In this document: piece after piece, positions 52,005 through 59,258 of the stretch | How the letters are laid out: each line of letters begins with the position of its first letter | Numbering within the stretch: the stretch's first letter is position 1 | From: M3007 sp965249785 | Lineage (GTDB): Bacteria > Bacteroidota > Bacteroidia > Chitinophagales > Saprospiraceae | Length of the DNA stretch: 64,000 nt | Direction of reading: 5' to 3' | Assembly (NCBI GenBank): GCA_965249785.1 | Contig: CBDFMU010000007.1 | Location: 62,001 to 126,000 of the forward strand | Made by a program: the position numbers and the translations under genes | The notes under the pieces: generated by a model | What the model was told of the DNA's origin: nothing | What the model saw: the letters and a program-made list of their open reading frames with translations, nothing else | Databases searched by the model: none

Positions 52005-53156
52005 ATGAATACATTAGGAAGTTTTTCCATAATAGTGATTAGTTTGGCATTGGCAACTGCGCTGCTGGTGGTAGCCGGGCATTTGCACTGGTGGTACGGG
52101 CATTTCAAAGGAGAAAATTTTCAGCCTTCCAATCCCAAACGTTGGAAAAACCTACAACGTACGCGCTGGCTGCTGTTGGCTGCTGCGGGGTTGCTGATCG
52201 TCTTGGCCACAGGTGGAAAAGTCTGGCAGAAAACCCAGCGACGGCAGGATTGGCAGACCATGCAGGCCAAACTGGTAAGTAATTATGATAAAAACGCCAT
52301 TTGGCAAGCCCCCGATTGGACGCTACTTTCACTCGATCCACAGCAGGATTTGGTCCGTTATGGCCGCGATTTGGTGGCCCATACGACCGATTATTTTGGT
52401 GAAAAAGGCCTGTTACACACTAAAAGTATTAATAGCCTGAATTGCCAAAACTGTCACCTGGAAGCCGGTAGCAAGCCTTTTGGTAACAATTATTCCGGCG
52501 TAGCCGCCAATTATCCGAAAATGCGCGCACGTTCCGGCCAAATGGAGAATGCCGCTTTCCGGGTAAATGACTGCTTTCAACGTAGCCTGAACGGAACGCC
52601 ATTAGACACTAACAGCCGCGAAATGCACGCGATCGTGGCCTATATCAACTGGCTGGGCAGTAATGTGCCGCAAAAAGTCACACCCAAAGGAGTAGGTTTG
52701 AAAGATGTGCCTTTTTTGTCGCGTGCTGCCAATCCCAGCCAGGGTGCTACGGTGTATGCCAGCCAATGCGCCCGCTGTCATGGTACTGATGGACAGGGTG
52801 TGGAGATACCAGATAGCCCTCGTTTTTATCCCCCGCTTTGGGGATCAAATAGTTATGCAGAATCGGCGGGCTTATTTCGGCTATCGCGTTTGGCTGCCTA
52901 TGTGCAGGCGAATATGCCTTTCGGCGTGAGTTATTTGAGTCCGCAATTAAGCGACGAAGAGGCGTGGGATGTAGCCGCTTTCATCAATTCGCAACCTCGC
53001 CCAACCCACCGATTTCTGGCGGAAGACTGGCCGGATATTGCCAAAAAAACCTTCGATCATCCGTTTGGTCCCTACGCCGATACTTTCTCGGAAATCCAGC
53101 ATAAGTATGGGCCGTTCCAGCCTATAATTGATTTTTATAAGGCGAAATCTAAGTAA
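52005..53156 (+). CDS. Dihaem cytochrome c, TsdA-like (putative thiosulfate dehydrogenase)
   Basis: A 383-residue protein with two N-terminal transmembrane helices (about residues 8-26 and 54-71) and two haem-binding sites, CQNCH at 147-151 and CARCH at 255-259. The first domain contains NDCFQRSLNGTPLDTNSREM and AIVAYINWLG, which match the N-terminal domain of TsdA-type thiosulfate dehydrogenases; the second is a class I cytochrome c domain. It would act on the outer face of the inner membrane, oxidising thiosulfate made by the CstB-like enzyme, or passing electrons to the respiratory chain. The membrane anchor is unlike soluble TsdA, so the exact reaction is uncertain. Confidence 0.82.
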   Translation: MNTLGSFSIIVISLALATALLVVAGHLHWWYGHFKGENFQPSNPKRWKNLQRTRWLLLAAAGLLIVLATGGKVWQKTQRRQDWQTMQAKLVSNYDKNAIWQAPDWTLLSLDPQQDLVRYGRDLVAHTTDYFGEKGLLHTKSINSLNCQNCHLEAGSKPFGNNYSGVAANYPKMRARSGQMENAAFRVNDCFQRSLNGTPLDTNSREMHAIVAYINWLGSNVPQKVTPKGVGLKDVPFLSRAANPSQGATVYASQCARCHGTDGQGVEIPDSPRFYPPLWGSNSYAESAGLFRLSRLAAYVQANMPFGVSYLSPQLSDEEAWDVAAFINSQPRPTHRFLAEDWPDIAKKTFDHPFGPYADTFSEIQHKYGPFQPIIDFYKAKSK

Positions 53157-53305
53157 ATGGAAAGGTTGTTTATTGTTTTTGGTTGAAATTTTTAGTAAAG
53201 AAAATTTCGGCTGAGTAATGAAATACGTTAAAAATTATTATTGCAAGGTTACAATTATCAATTTCGTTGATTCTACCATTTAACCTCCGTTTCTCAACCT
53301 GTGTT

Positions 53306-53737
53306 ATGAAATACCTCCTTTTTCTATTCGCTTTGTTATTAACGACTTCCTCCTTGCAAGCCCAGGAAGAGGCTCCAGTCGTAGATAAAAAGAAGCACAA
53401 AATCGTCATCCAATTGACCAGTGCCGACACTTCGGTGCACAAAGCTGTGGTAAGGCAAATTGGCAATATTCTGGAAGCAGCCCCTAATTCTCAAATAGAG
53501 GTAGTCTGCCATAGTTCGGGCATCAGTTTTCTGCAAACGGCGCAGACCAAACAGGCTGCCAAAATCACGGAATTGAAAAACAAAGGTGTGGATTTTAGGG
53601 CTTGCCAGAACACCATGCGCGAACGCAAAATCAAGCGCGAGGAGTTACTGCCAGAAAGTGGCATGGTCCCTTCCGGGGTGATGGAAGTGGTGAAGAAACA
53701 GGAAAAGGGTTGGGCTTATTTGCGAGCGGGAATTTAA
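53306..53737 (+). CDS. Secreted DsrE family protein
   Basis: Preferred start at 53306 (signal peptide MKYLLFLFALLLTTSSLQAQ), 143 residues; the frame is open to 53267. The mature part has the DsrE/DsrF fold pattern: KIVIQLTSADTSVHKAVVRQ, IEVVCHSSGISFL, and a conserved Cys100 in VDFRACQNTM. DsrE-type proteins carry sulfane sulfur on this cysteine. It closes the plus-strand sulfur module, and its periplasmic location suggests handling of persulfide outside the cytoplasm. A 149-bp gap from the cytochrome gene means it may have its own promoter. Confidence 0.85.
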   Translation: MKYLLFLFALLLTTSSLQAQEEAPVVDKKKHKIVIQLTSADTSVHKAVVRQIGNILEAAPNSQIEVVCHSSGISFLQTAQTKQAAKITELKNKGVDFRACQNTMRERKIKREELLPESGMVPSGVMEVVKKQEKGWAYLRAGI

Positions 53738-53763
53738 AGTCAAAACGCAAATTTGCGAGGTAA

Positions 53764-53804
53764 GCCCCCTCCTACTCCCCCTTTATGGGGGAGTAGGAGG
53801 GGGC
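53764..53804. terminator. Bidirectional terminator-like palindrome
   Basis: A perfect 18-bp GC-rich stem (GCCCCCTCCTACTCCCCC paired with GGGGGAGTAGGAGGGGGC) with the 5-nt loop TTTAT lies between the convergent DsrE and E1 genes. No T-run follows, but the stem is very stable. Its edge GGGGGCAAG resembles the palindrome inside the ABC ATPase gene (35905-35936), so it is probably a dispersed repeat serving as a terminator. Confidence 0.6.
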
Positions 53805-53839
53805 AAGCAAGAATTTGTGCTATTACAGATTGCTTTTCC

Positions 53840-55942
53840 CTACCATTTCAGCAAATCCCCCATTGCCGCCACCACTTGCTCCACCGAAGGAATCATGGCG
53901 CGTTCCAGCACTTCATTGAGCGGCACAGCGGGCATATTGACTGCGCCGATAGTACGTACCGGAGCATCCAGCCATTGGAAACAATGTTCTCCAATGCGGG
54001 CAGCCACGCTTTGCGCAAAGGTGTTATTGACCGGCTCTTCGGTGATGACTAGCACGCGTCCGTGCCGCTTAGCAACTTCAAATATGGCCGCTTCATCCAG
54101 TGGATAAAGGGTGCGCAAATCCAGCACCTCTACCCTACCCGGGTATTCTTGCGCGGCATTTATGGCCCAATGGACGCCCATGCCGTAGGTGATGATGGCC
54201 AAAGTAGTATCCTGTTCCAAGGCCTCTTTTTCTACTGCCAATGCTATCCGGGCTTTTCCGAAAGGAACGCGGTAATCGGCATCCGGCTCGATAGTGCGGG
54301 CAGCATCGGTGCCGCGTACTTTGCTCCAATACAAGCCTTTATGTTCTAAAATGACCACTGGATTTGGGTCATAATAGGCCGATTTCATCAATCCTTTCAG
54401 GTCGGCTCCGTTGCTGGGATAGGCGATTTTGATACCCCGAATATTGGTTAGCACGCTTTCTATACTGGTGCTATGATAAGGCCCGCCGCTCCCGTACGCC
54501 CCGATGGGCACACGAATAATGCAACTGATCGGCCATTTGCCATTGGTCAAATAACAACTGCGCGACACCTCGGTGAAAAGTTGATTCAGGCCCGGCCAGA
54601 TATAATCGGCAAACTGCACTTCCACGATGGGTTTCAATCCAACGGCACTCATGCCCGCCGTGCTGCCAACTATAAATGCCTCCTGAATCGGCGTATTGAA
54701 CACCCGGTGATCGCCGAATTTCTCCCCCAAAGTCGCTGCTTCCCGGAATACACCACCCAGGCGTTTGCCTACATCCTGACCATATAATAGACATTCTGGA
54801 TGTTCCCGCATCAGTTCTTCCACGGCGAACAATGCGCTATCCACCATCACTTTTGGTTCGCGGTTGGCGGGGCTGCGTTCGCCAGTTTCGGTTAATATTG
54901 GCGTGGGGGCAAAATCATGGGTTAGCAAATCTTCCGGGCGTGGGTCTTCGGCATTTTTGGCTTTTTCAAAATCTGCTTTTACCCTAACAATCGCCTCATT
55001 TTCAATTTGTTGTATGGCATTGGCAGGAAATCCATTTTCCAGCATCCTTCTTTTCAACACTGGAAAAGGGTCACGCTTAGCATGTTCTTCTAGGTCGTCC
55101 CGATACCATTCTTTACGCACGCCCGAGGTGTGGTGATTGAGCAGTGGTACGCGCACGTGTAGCAGAAACGGACGGCGTTCGAGGCGGATTTTTTGCAAAA
55201 TATCTTCTACTGTTTGCCAGCAAGTCACGAAATCGCTGCCATCTATACTGATCGCTTCCAAACCGGGAAAACCTTTGGCATATTCGGCGGCATTGGCTAC
55301 GCGGGTTTCGGCGGCATTGGCAGAAATATCCCAGCCATTGTCTTGCACGAGGTACAGAATAGGCAATTTTTTCAGCACTGCCATTTGAAAGGCTTCCGAT
55401 ATTTCTCCTTCTGTCACCGAAGCATCTCCTAACGAACAGACTACCAATGGTTTAGATGCAGAAGATGCAAAAACGGCATCTCCCATTTTCTCTTTATACC
55501 AAAACCCCAAAGCGGCTCCCGTGGCCGGAATCGCCTGCATGCCTGTAGCCGAACTTTGATGCGGTATTTTTGGTTTGTCAGCATCGCGCAGACTGGGGTG
55601 ACAATAGTAGGCGCGTCCCCCCGAAAACGGGTCGTCGCGCTTGGCCATCAATTGCAGCATCAACTGATAAGGCTGCAAACCCATACCTAGCAACATGCTA
55701 TCGTCGCGATAATATGGATACACATAATCCTGCGGCAACAACTGCAAGCCAACCGCCAACTGAATGGCCTCATGCCCGCGCGAAGTAGCGTGGACGTACT
55801 TGCTGACAAATTTGAAATTAGCCTCGTAAATGTCAGTCATAGCCTTGGCGGTGGCCATGAGACGGAAGGCTTTTTCTAATATTTCAGTACTAATTGAGTC
55901 GAGTTCCGGGATTATTTCCGCTTGTATTGCCGTAGTGGACAT
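53840..55942 (-). CDS. 2-oxoacid dehydrogenase E1, fused alpha and beta subunits
   Basis: A 700-residue fusion of the two E1 subunits of a branched-chain (2-oxoisovalerate) or related 2-oxoacid dehydrogenase. The alpha part (about 1-350) has HATSRGHEAIQLAVG, YPYYRDDSMLL and the thiamine diphosphate motif GDASVTEGEISEAF to NGWDIS. The beta part (about 375-700) has LLYGQDVGKRLGGVFREA, FNTPIQEAFIVGSTAGMSAV, EVQFADYIWPGLNQL and LDLRTLYPLDEAAI. It decarboxylates a 2-oxoacid and passes the acyl group to an E2 lipoyl domain that is not in this window. Such fused E1 proteins are common in Bacteroidota. Confidence 0.93.
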   Translation of the reverse strand: MSTTAIQAEIIPELDSISTEILEKAFRLMATAKAMTDIYEANFKFVSKYVHATSRGHEAIQLAVGLQLLPQDYVYPYYRDDSMLLGMGLQPYQLMLQLMAKRDDPFSGGRAYYCHPSLRDADKPKIPHQSSATGMQAIPATGAALGFWYKEKMGDAVFASSASKPLVVCSLGDASVTEGEISEAFQMAVLKKLPILYLVQDNGWDISANAAETRVANAAEYAKGFPGLEAISIDGSDFVTCWQTVEDILQKIRLERRPFLLHVRVPLLNHHTSGVRKEWYRDDLEEHAKRDPFPVLKRRMLENGFPANAIQQIENEAIVRVKADFEKAKNAEDPRPEDLLTHDFAPTPILTETGERSPANREPKVMVDSALFAVEELMREHPECLLYGQDVGKRLGGVFREAATLGEKFGDHRVFNTPIQEAFIVGSTAGMSAVGLKPIVEVQFADYIWPGLNQLFTEVSRSCYLTNGKWPISCIIRVPIGAYGSGGPYHSTSIESVLTNIRGIKIAYPSNGADLKGLMKSAYYDPNPVVILEHKGLYWSKVRGTDAARTIEPDADYRVPFGKARIALAVEKEALEQDTTLAIITYGMGVHWAINAAQEYPGRVEVLDLRTLYPLDEAAIFEVAKRHGRVLVITEEPVNNTFAQSVAARIGEHCFQWLDAPVRTIGAVNMPAVPLNEVLERAMIPSVEQVVAAMGDLLKW

Positions 55943-55962
55943 GATATTTGATTTGAGCGGCG

Positions 55963-55970
55963 CAAAGATA
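55963..55970 (-). promoter_or_regulatory. -7 element of the E1 gene next to a palindromic element
   Basis: On the minus strand TATCTTTG, a perfect TAnnTTTG, lies 20 bp upstream of the ATG at 55942. The place where the distal TTTG box should be is occupied by the palindrome at 55973-56031, so the promoter may have been rebuilt or weakened by that element. Confidence 0.45.
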
Positions 55971-55972
55971 TA

Positions 55973-56031
55973 GTACTGGCGGGTTTAGCCGCTTGGGTTT
56001 TGCAGGGTTATGGCGGCTAAACCCGTCGGTA
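55973..56031. repeat. Palindromic element GTACTGGCGGGTTTAGCCGC, copy 2
   Basis: The arms GTACTGGCGGGTTTAGCCGC (55973-55992) and GCGGCTAAACCCGTCGGTA (56013-56031) pair with few mismatches around a 20-nt centre. The outer sequence is that of the element at 50438-50492. It lies in the divergent region between the E1 gene and the WYL_2 protein gene. Confidence 0.7.
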
Positions 56032-56070
56032 GATAACGACTTGTTAAACCCAACAATTAGTTTTATATTA

Positions 56071-56102
56071 TTTGCTTTTTACGTGTTTTTAGTATAATTT
56101 TG
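56071..56102 (+). promoter_or_regulatory. Bacteroidota-type promoter of the WYL_2 protein gene
   Basis: TTTG at 56071-56074 and TAATTTTG at 56095-56102 are separated by 20 bp, an excellent match to the TTTG/TAnnTTTG consensus. Transcription would begin about 20 nt before the ATG at 56129. Confidence 0.65.
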
Positions 56103-56128
56103 TATCAAATCAAAAATGACCTGTAGCC

Positions 56129-56464
56129 ATGAAAAAGTTCAAATTTAGTCGCTCAGAGGTGATGAAGCTGGCTTGGGCAATCCGTCGGAAAAACCCGGCC
56201 ACCAGTTTGGCGCATTGCCAGATTGCGGCCTGGAAAGTACTGTTATTGCAACAAGCCTTGCGCAAAGGCTCGGTGCGTTTCTCTTTCCAAAAACGGAACG
56301 GCGAAATACGTCGTGCTATCGGGACTTTGAAACCGGATATGTTTATTCATCCGCCCAAAAGCACGGAAATAAGTACACAATTGACGCTGGTTCGATATTA
56401 TGATATGGAGAAAAACGCGATTCGTTCTTTCCGCGCCGATCAGATACTGCAAGTAGCCGCATAA
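56129..56464 (+). CDS. WYL_2/DUF2693 SH3-like beta-barrel protein
   Basis: A 111-residue basic protein. The N-terminal half (about 1-50) is helical (FSRSEVMKLAWAIRRKNPAT then SLAHCQIAAWK). The C-terminal half resembles the Sm-like SH3 beta-barrel of the DUF2693 (WYL_2) family: VRFSFQKRNGEIRRAIGTL, STQLTLVRYYDMEKNAIRSF. Members occur in Bacteroidota, often in mobile or plasmid-linked settings, and the fold suggests nucleic-acid or ligand binding; no function is known. It is a single-gene unit with a strong promoter upstream and a terminator directly downstream. Confidence 0.7.
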   Translation: MKKFKFSRSEVMKLAWAIRRKNPATSLAHCQIAAWKVLLLQQALRKGSVRFSFQKRNGEIRRAIGTLKPDMFIHPPKSTEISTQLTLVRYYDMEKNAIRSFRADQILQVAA

Positions 56465-56467
56465 TAT

Positions 56468-56500
56468 CTTGCCCCACTTTGGGTGGGGCAAGGTTTTTTT
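56468..56500 (+). terminator. Rho-independent terminator of the WYL_2 protein gene
   Basis: The stem CTTGCCCCA / TGGGGCAAG with a 7-nt loop is followed by GTTTTTTT. It begins 4 bp after the stop codon at 56464. Confidence 0.85.
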
Positions 56501-56645
56501 ATTTAAAGGGACACAGTGCAATTTCGGTCATGCGCTCCGACTACTTTCCGCAATTGGATCGCCCGAAGAAACAACGCAACTGATTTTAAACGTGACCAAT
56601 AACCATAAATAAATTCCTCTTTTTAGTCGTCAGCCGCATAAAACC

Positions 56646-56680
56646 CTGCCCCACTGCACACGCGTGGGGCAGTTTGTTTT
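56646..56680 (+). terminator. Second terminator with the same stem core
   Basis: The stem CTGCCCCAC / GTGGGGCAG with a 9-nt loop is followed by TTTGTTTT. It shares the GCCCCAC core and the preceding GCCGCATAA with the terminator of the WYL_2 gene 180 bp upstream, so a partial duplication of that gene's 3' end is possible. No intact gene lies between the two terminators. Confidence 0.7.
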
Positions 56681-56690
56681 AAAAAATTGC

Positions 56691-56722
56691 TTGGTTCATC
56701 GCGTGCGACTGGTGTACATTTG
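56691..56722 (+). promoter_or_regulatory. Promoter of the amylase gene
   Basis: TTG at 56691-56693 and TACATTTG at 56715-56722 are separated by 21 bp. The -7 element is a perfect TAnnTTTG and lies 30 bp upstream of the ATG at 56753. This also supports that ATG over the earlier in-frame TTG at 56687. Confidence 0.5.
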
Positions 56723-56752
56723 CCTGCAAACGCTTATTCAAATTCTACCAAT

Positions 56753-58132
56753 ATGAAGTCCGCCTTATCTCATTTTACTCTATTAGTTGCGCTGCTGATA
56801 TTTACCATCGGTTGTAAAAAAGACCCGGTAGGGACTCCAGTAGTCGTGCCGCCCGTTTTAACTGGTCCGGTGCAATACGAAACGCCTTTCGCGGACATAC
56901 CCAATACGGCGGATGTCGTGATGTATGAAATCAATGAAAGGGCGTTCAGTGCCACGGGGACCTTGGCGGGTGTTTTACCGCGCCTGGATTCTATTAAAGC
57001 CTTGGGGGTGAATGTAATATGGTTGATGCCAATTAATCCGATTGGCGTGCTTAATACCGTCAATTCTCCCTACTGCGTCAAAAATTATCTGGAAGTCAAT
57101 TCGGAATACGGCAGCCTGGAAGACTTACGCAAACTCGTACGGGAAGCGCATGAGCGCAAAATGGCCGTAATACTCGATTGGGCGGCCAATCATACGGCCT
57201 GGGACAATCCCTGGATTCAAAACAAAACCTGGTATACCCAGGATGCATCCGGCAATATTATCCGGCCTGCCGGCACGAACTGGGCAGATGTAGCCGATCT
57301 CAATTATGACAATGCGGAAATGCGTCAGGCGATGATCAAAGCCATGAAATATTGGGTTTTAGTGGCCAATGTAGATGGCTATCGCTGCGATGCAGCCGAC
57401 TACGTGCCTTTCGATTTCTGGAAGCAAGCACTCGATTCACTCAAGCAAGTACCCAACCGGAAACTCATTTTTATGGCCGAGGGGGCACGTGTTGACCATT
57501 TTAATGCTGGGTTTCAAATAAATTTCGGCTGGAATTTCTTCGATAAAAACGTGGCTGTCTTTAAAACCAATCAGCCTGCCAGTGGCTATTTTCAGGCTCA
57601 TCTGGGCGAATACAGCATCATTTTGACTGGTGCGCAGAAGTTGCGCTTTACTTCCAATCACGATAAAGATGCCTGGGAAGATACGCCATTGGGCTTTTTT
57701 GGTGGGAAAGATGCTTCCATGTCGGCATTTGTCATTTCCTCCTACCTCGGTGGTGTACCGCTGATTTATAATGGTCAGGAAGTGGGCTGCCCGGTCAAAT
57801 TGCCGTTTTTCAGTCGTTCGCCGATTGATTGGACGACCAATCCCGATATGTTTGCCGAGTACAAGCAGATAATGAGTATTCGCGCAGTGCATCCCGCCGT
57901 GCACGGTGGCACCCTGGAATACTATGCAGACAATGATGTGGCCGCTTTCAAACGCAAAAAAGATAATGACGAAGTAGTGGTGATGGCTAATACGCGCAAT
58001 GCCGCGAAGACATTCACTATTCCGGCTGCTTTGCAAAATACAACCTGGAAAGATGCCGTGAGTGGTGCGAGCATGACTTTGGATGGATCGGTAAATTTGG
58101 GTGCTTATGAATATCGGATTTTAGTGAAGTAG
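56753..58132 (+). CDS. GH13 alpha-amylase family lipoprotein
   Basis: A 459-residue lipoprotein from ATG 56753 (lipobox LIFTIGC). The catalytic barrel begins at VMYEINERAFSATGTLAGVL. The conserved regions are VILDWAANHTAWDNP (region I), VDGYRCDAADYVP (nucleophile Asp), LIFMAEGAR (acid/base Glu) and LRFTSNHDKDAW (transition-state Asp). A C-terminal all-beta domain (about residues 390-459) completes the family layout. It would hydrolyse alpha-glucans at the cell surface or in the periplasm. No sus-type genes are adjacent, so regulation by starch is not evident. Confidence 0.9.
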   Translation: MKSALSHFTLLVALLIFTIGCKKDPVGTPVVVPPVLTGPVQYETPFADIPNTADVVMYEINERAFSATGTLAGVLPRLDSIKALGVNVIWLMPINPIGVLNTVNSPYCVKNYLEVNSEYGSLEDLRKLVREAHERKMAVILDWAANHTAWDNPWIQNKTWYTQDASGNIIRPAGTNWADVADLNYDNAEMRQAMIKAMKYWVLVANVDGYRCDAADYVPFDFWKQALDSLKQVPNRKLIFMAEGARVDHFNAGFQINFGWNFFDKNVAVFKTNQPASGYFQAHLGEYSIILTGAQKLRFTSNHDKDAWEDTPLGFFGGKDASMSAFVISSYLGGVPLIYNGQEVGCPVKLPFFSRSPIDWTTNPDMFAEYKQIMSIRAVHPAVHGGTLEYYADNDVAAFKRKKDNDEVVVMANTRNAAKTFTIPAALQNTTWKDAVSGASMTLDGSVNLGAYEYRILVK

Positions 58133-58143
58133 CCCTTAGATAG

Positions 58144-58241
58144 AATTGGAACGTGGATGACACAGATGACGCGGATTTACACGGATTTTTAATAAATTAA
58201 CAAGAAAATCCGTGTAAATCCGCCTTGTCCGCGTTCCAATT
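58144..58241. repeat. Long imperfect inverted repeat between convergent genes
   Basis: The left arm (58144-58189) contains ggaacgtggatgacacagat and gcggatttacacggatttt. The right arm (58205-58241) contains aaaatccgtgtaaatccgcc and the end gcgttccaatt. The inner 20 bp (GCGGATTTACACGGATTTT) pairs almost perfectly, and the outer GGAACG pairs with CGTTCC; between them are mismatches. It resembles a MITE-like dispersed element and fills most of the 116-bp gap between the amylase and the minus-strand DUF4440-like gene. Confidence 0.65.
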
Positions 58242-58248
58242 AAACTCC

Positions 58249-58677
58249 CTACGGCATCTTCGTACTCTGCCAATTAACCAACTGCCAATTCCCATGCGTA
58301 CGCCGATACACCGCCGTGTAGGCCAGTCGCACCTCGAAAGGATTAGCATTTATTATTCCTTTCACCTGCACCACGCCGTTGGTTAAAGCCATTTTTTTGC
58401 CGTAGCGGCGCACCCTGGCCGTTTCGCGCACCATACTATTGTAAGCCAACCGTCCAGTACTAATGGCCGAAATATGCGTTAACCTATTCTCCTGCAACGC
58501 ATTGGAGTGAATGTAAATAAGATCGTCGGCCAACATCGGGCGCAGAGCAACGGTATCGCGGCGCACCATTGCCTCGAAGCGGTGTTGCTCCGCTGCTAAT
58601 ATTTGTCGTTCCGTTTTTGATTGAGCCAGACCCACAAAAGGCAGCAGCAGGAAGCAACATCGGCAAAGAAAACGCAT
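58249..58677 (-). CDS. Secreted NTF2-like (DUF4440/SnoaL-like) protein
   Basis: A 142-residue protein with a signal peptide (MRFLCRCCFLLLPFVGLAQ) and an NTF2-like cone fold. It has ILAAEQHRFEAMVRRDTVAL and MLADDLIYIHSNALQENR at the N-terminal half, and LAYTAVYRRTHGNWQLVNWQ at the end, the usual DUF4440 pattern. Proteins of this fold may bind or convert small molecules; nothing specific can be said. It follows the small carboxypeptidase-regulatory-like gene by 9 bp, indicating an operon. Confidence 0.83.
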   Translation of the reverse strand: MRFLCRCCFLLLPFVGLAQSKTERQILAAEQHRFEAMVRRDTVALRPMLADDLIYIHSNALQENRLTHISAISTGRLAYNSMVRETARVRRYGKKMALTNGVVQVKGIINANPFEVRLAYTAVYRRTHGNWQLVNWQSTKMP

Positions 58678-58686
58678 AGAAAAGAG

Positions 58687-59124
58687 TTACTTTTTGGTGA
58701 AAGCCAGGCCAATTTCAAGGGTATACGTGGTGCCGGGTTCCAGCACAAATCCCGATTGCTCAAAGGAAGCCAGGCCAGTGACTTGCACCCGCACCGCGTA
58801 AGTATCCGGGGCGATGGTCAATGCGCAAGTACCATACGGGCCGGTGACTTTGCCGTACATACGGACGGGTTTTTCGCGACGCAGGAGAACCGTCGCACCC
58901 ATTACTGGCTCCCGATCGTCGGCTTCGCGCACCATTACATTGAGTATTACTTGTTTATTCGGGGCGGCACCGGTAGCTGCAAAATGTAGCACGTGACTGG
59001 CCCCGTTATCGGTGGGTTCGTCGGTGAATGCGCCGGTTTTGGGAGTGGTCTGCGCAGTAGCAGAGAAACAAGAAAGCAGTAGCAGGAGGCTACCAGTCAG
59101 AAAAAGGAATCGGTGAGACAACAT
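58687..59124 (-). CDS. Small secreted protein with carboxypeptidase-regulatory-like domain
   Basis: A 145-residue protein with a signal peptide (cleaved after ATAQ). The C-terminal 90 residues form a CarboxypepD_reg-like sandwich: VMVREADDREPVMGATVLLR, GPYGTCALTIAPDTYAVRVQ and a final LEPGTTYTLEIGL strand. No enzymatic or barrel part is attached, so it is a stand-alone domain protein. It is cotranscribed with the NTF2-like gene 9 bp downstream. Confidence 0.8.
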   Translation of the reverse strand: MLSHRFLFLTGSLLLLLSCFSATAQTTPKTGAFTDEPTDNGASHVLHFAATGAAPNKQVILNVMVREADDREPVMGATVLLRREKPVRMYGKVTGPYGTCALTIAPDTYAVRVQVTGLASFEQSGFVLEPGTTYTLEIGLAFTKK

Positions 59125-59258
59125 GGCGGGTAGTGATTAAAAAGTCAATTTTTGGTATGGAAATAAACGGTAGAGAGAAATGTTGAAAAGTTAAAAAAGA
59201 TGGAGGAAATTACAAGGAAAGCAAATGCAGCATTATAATATTGACAGTCAATTTGTTA

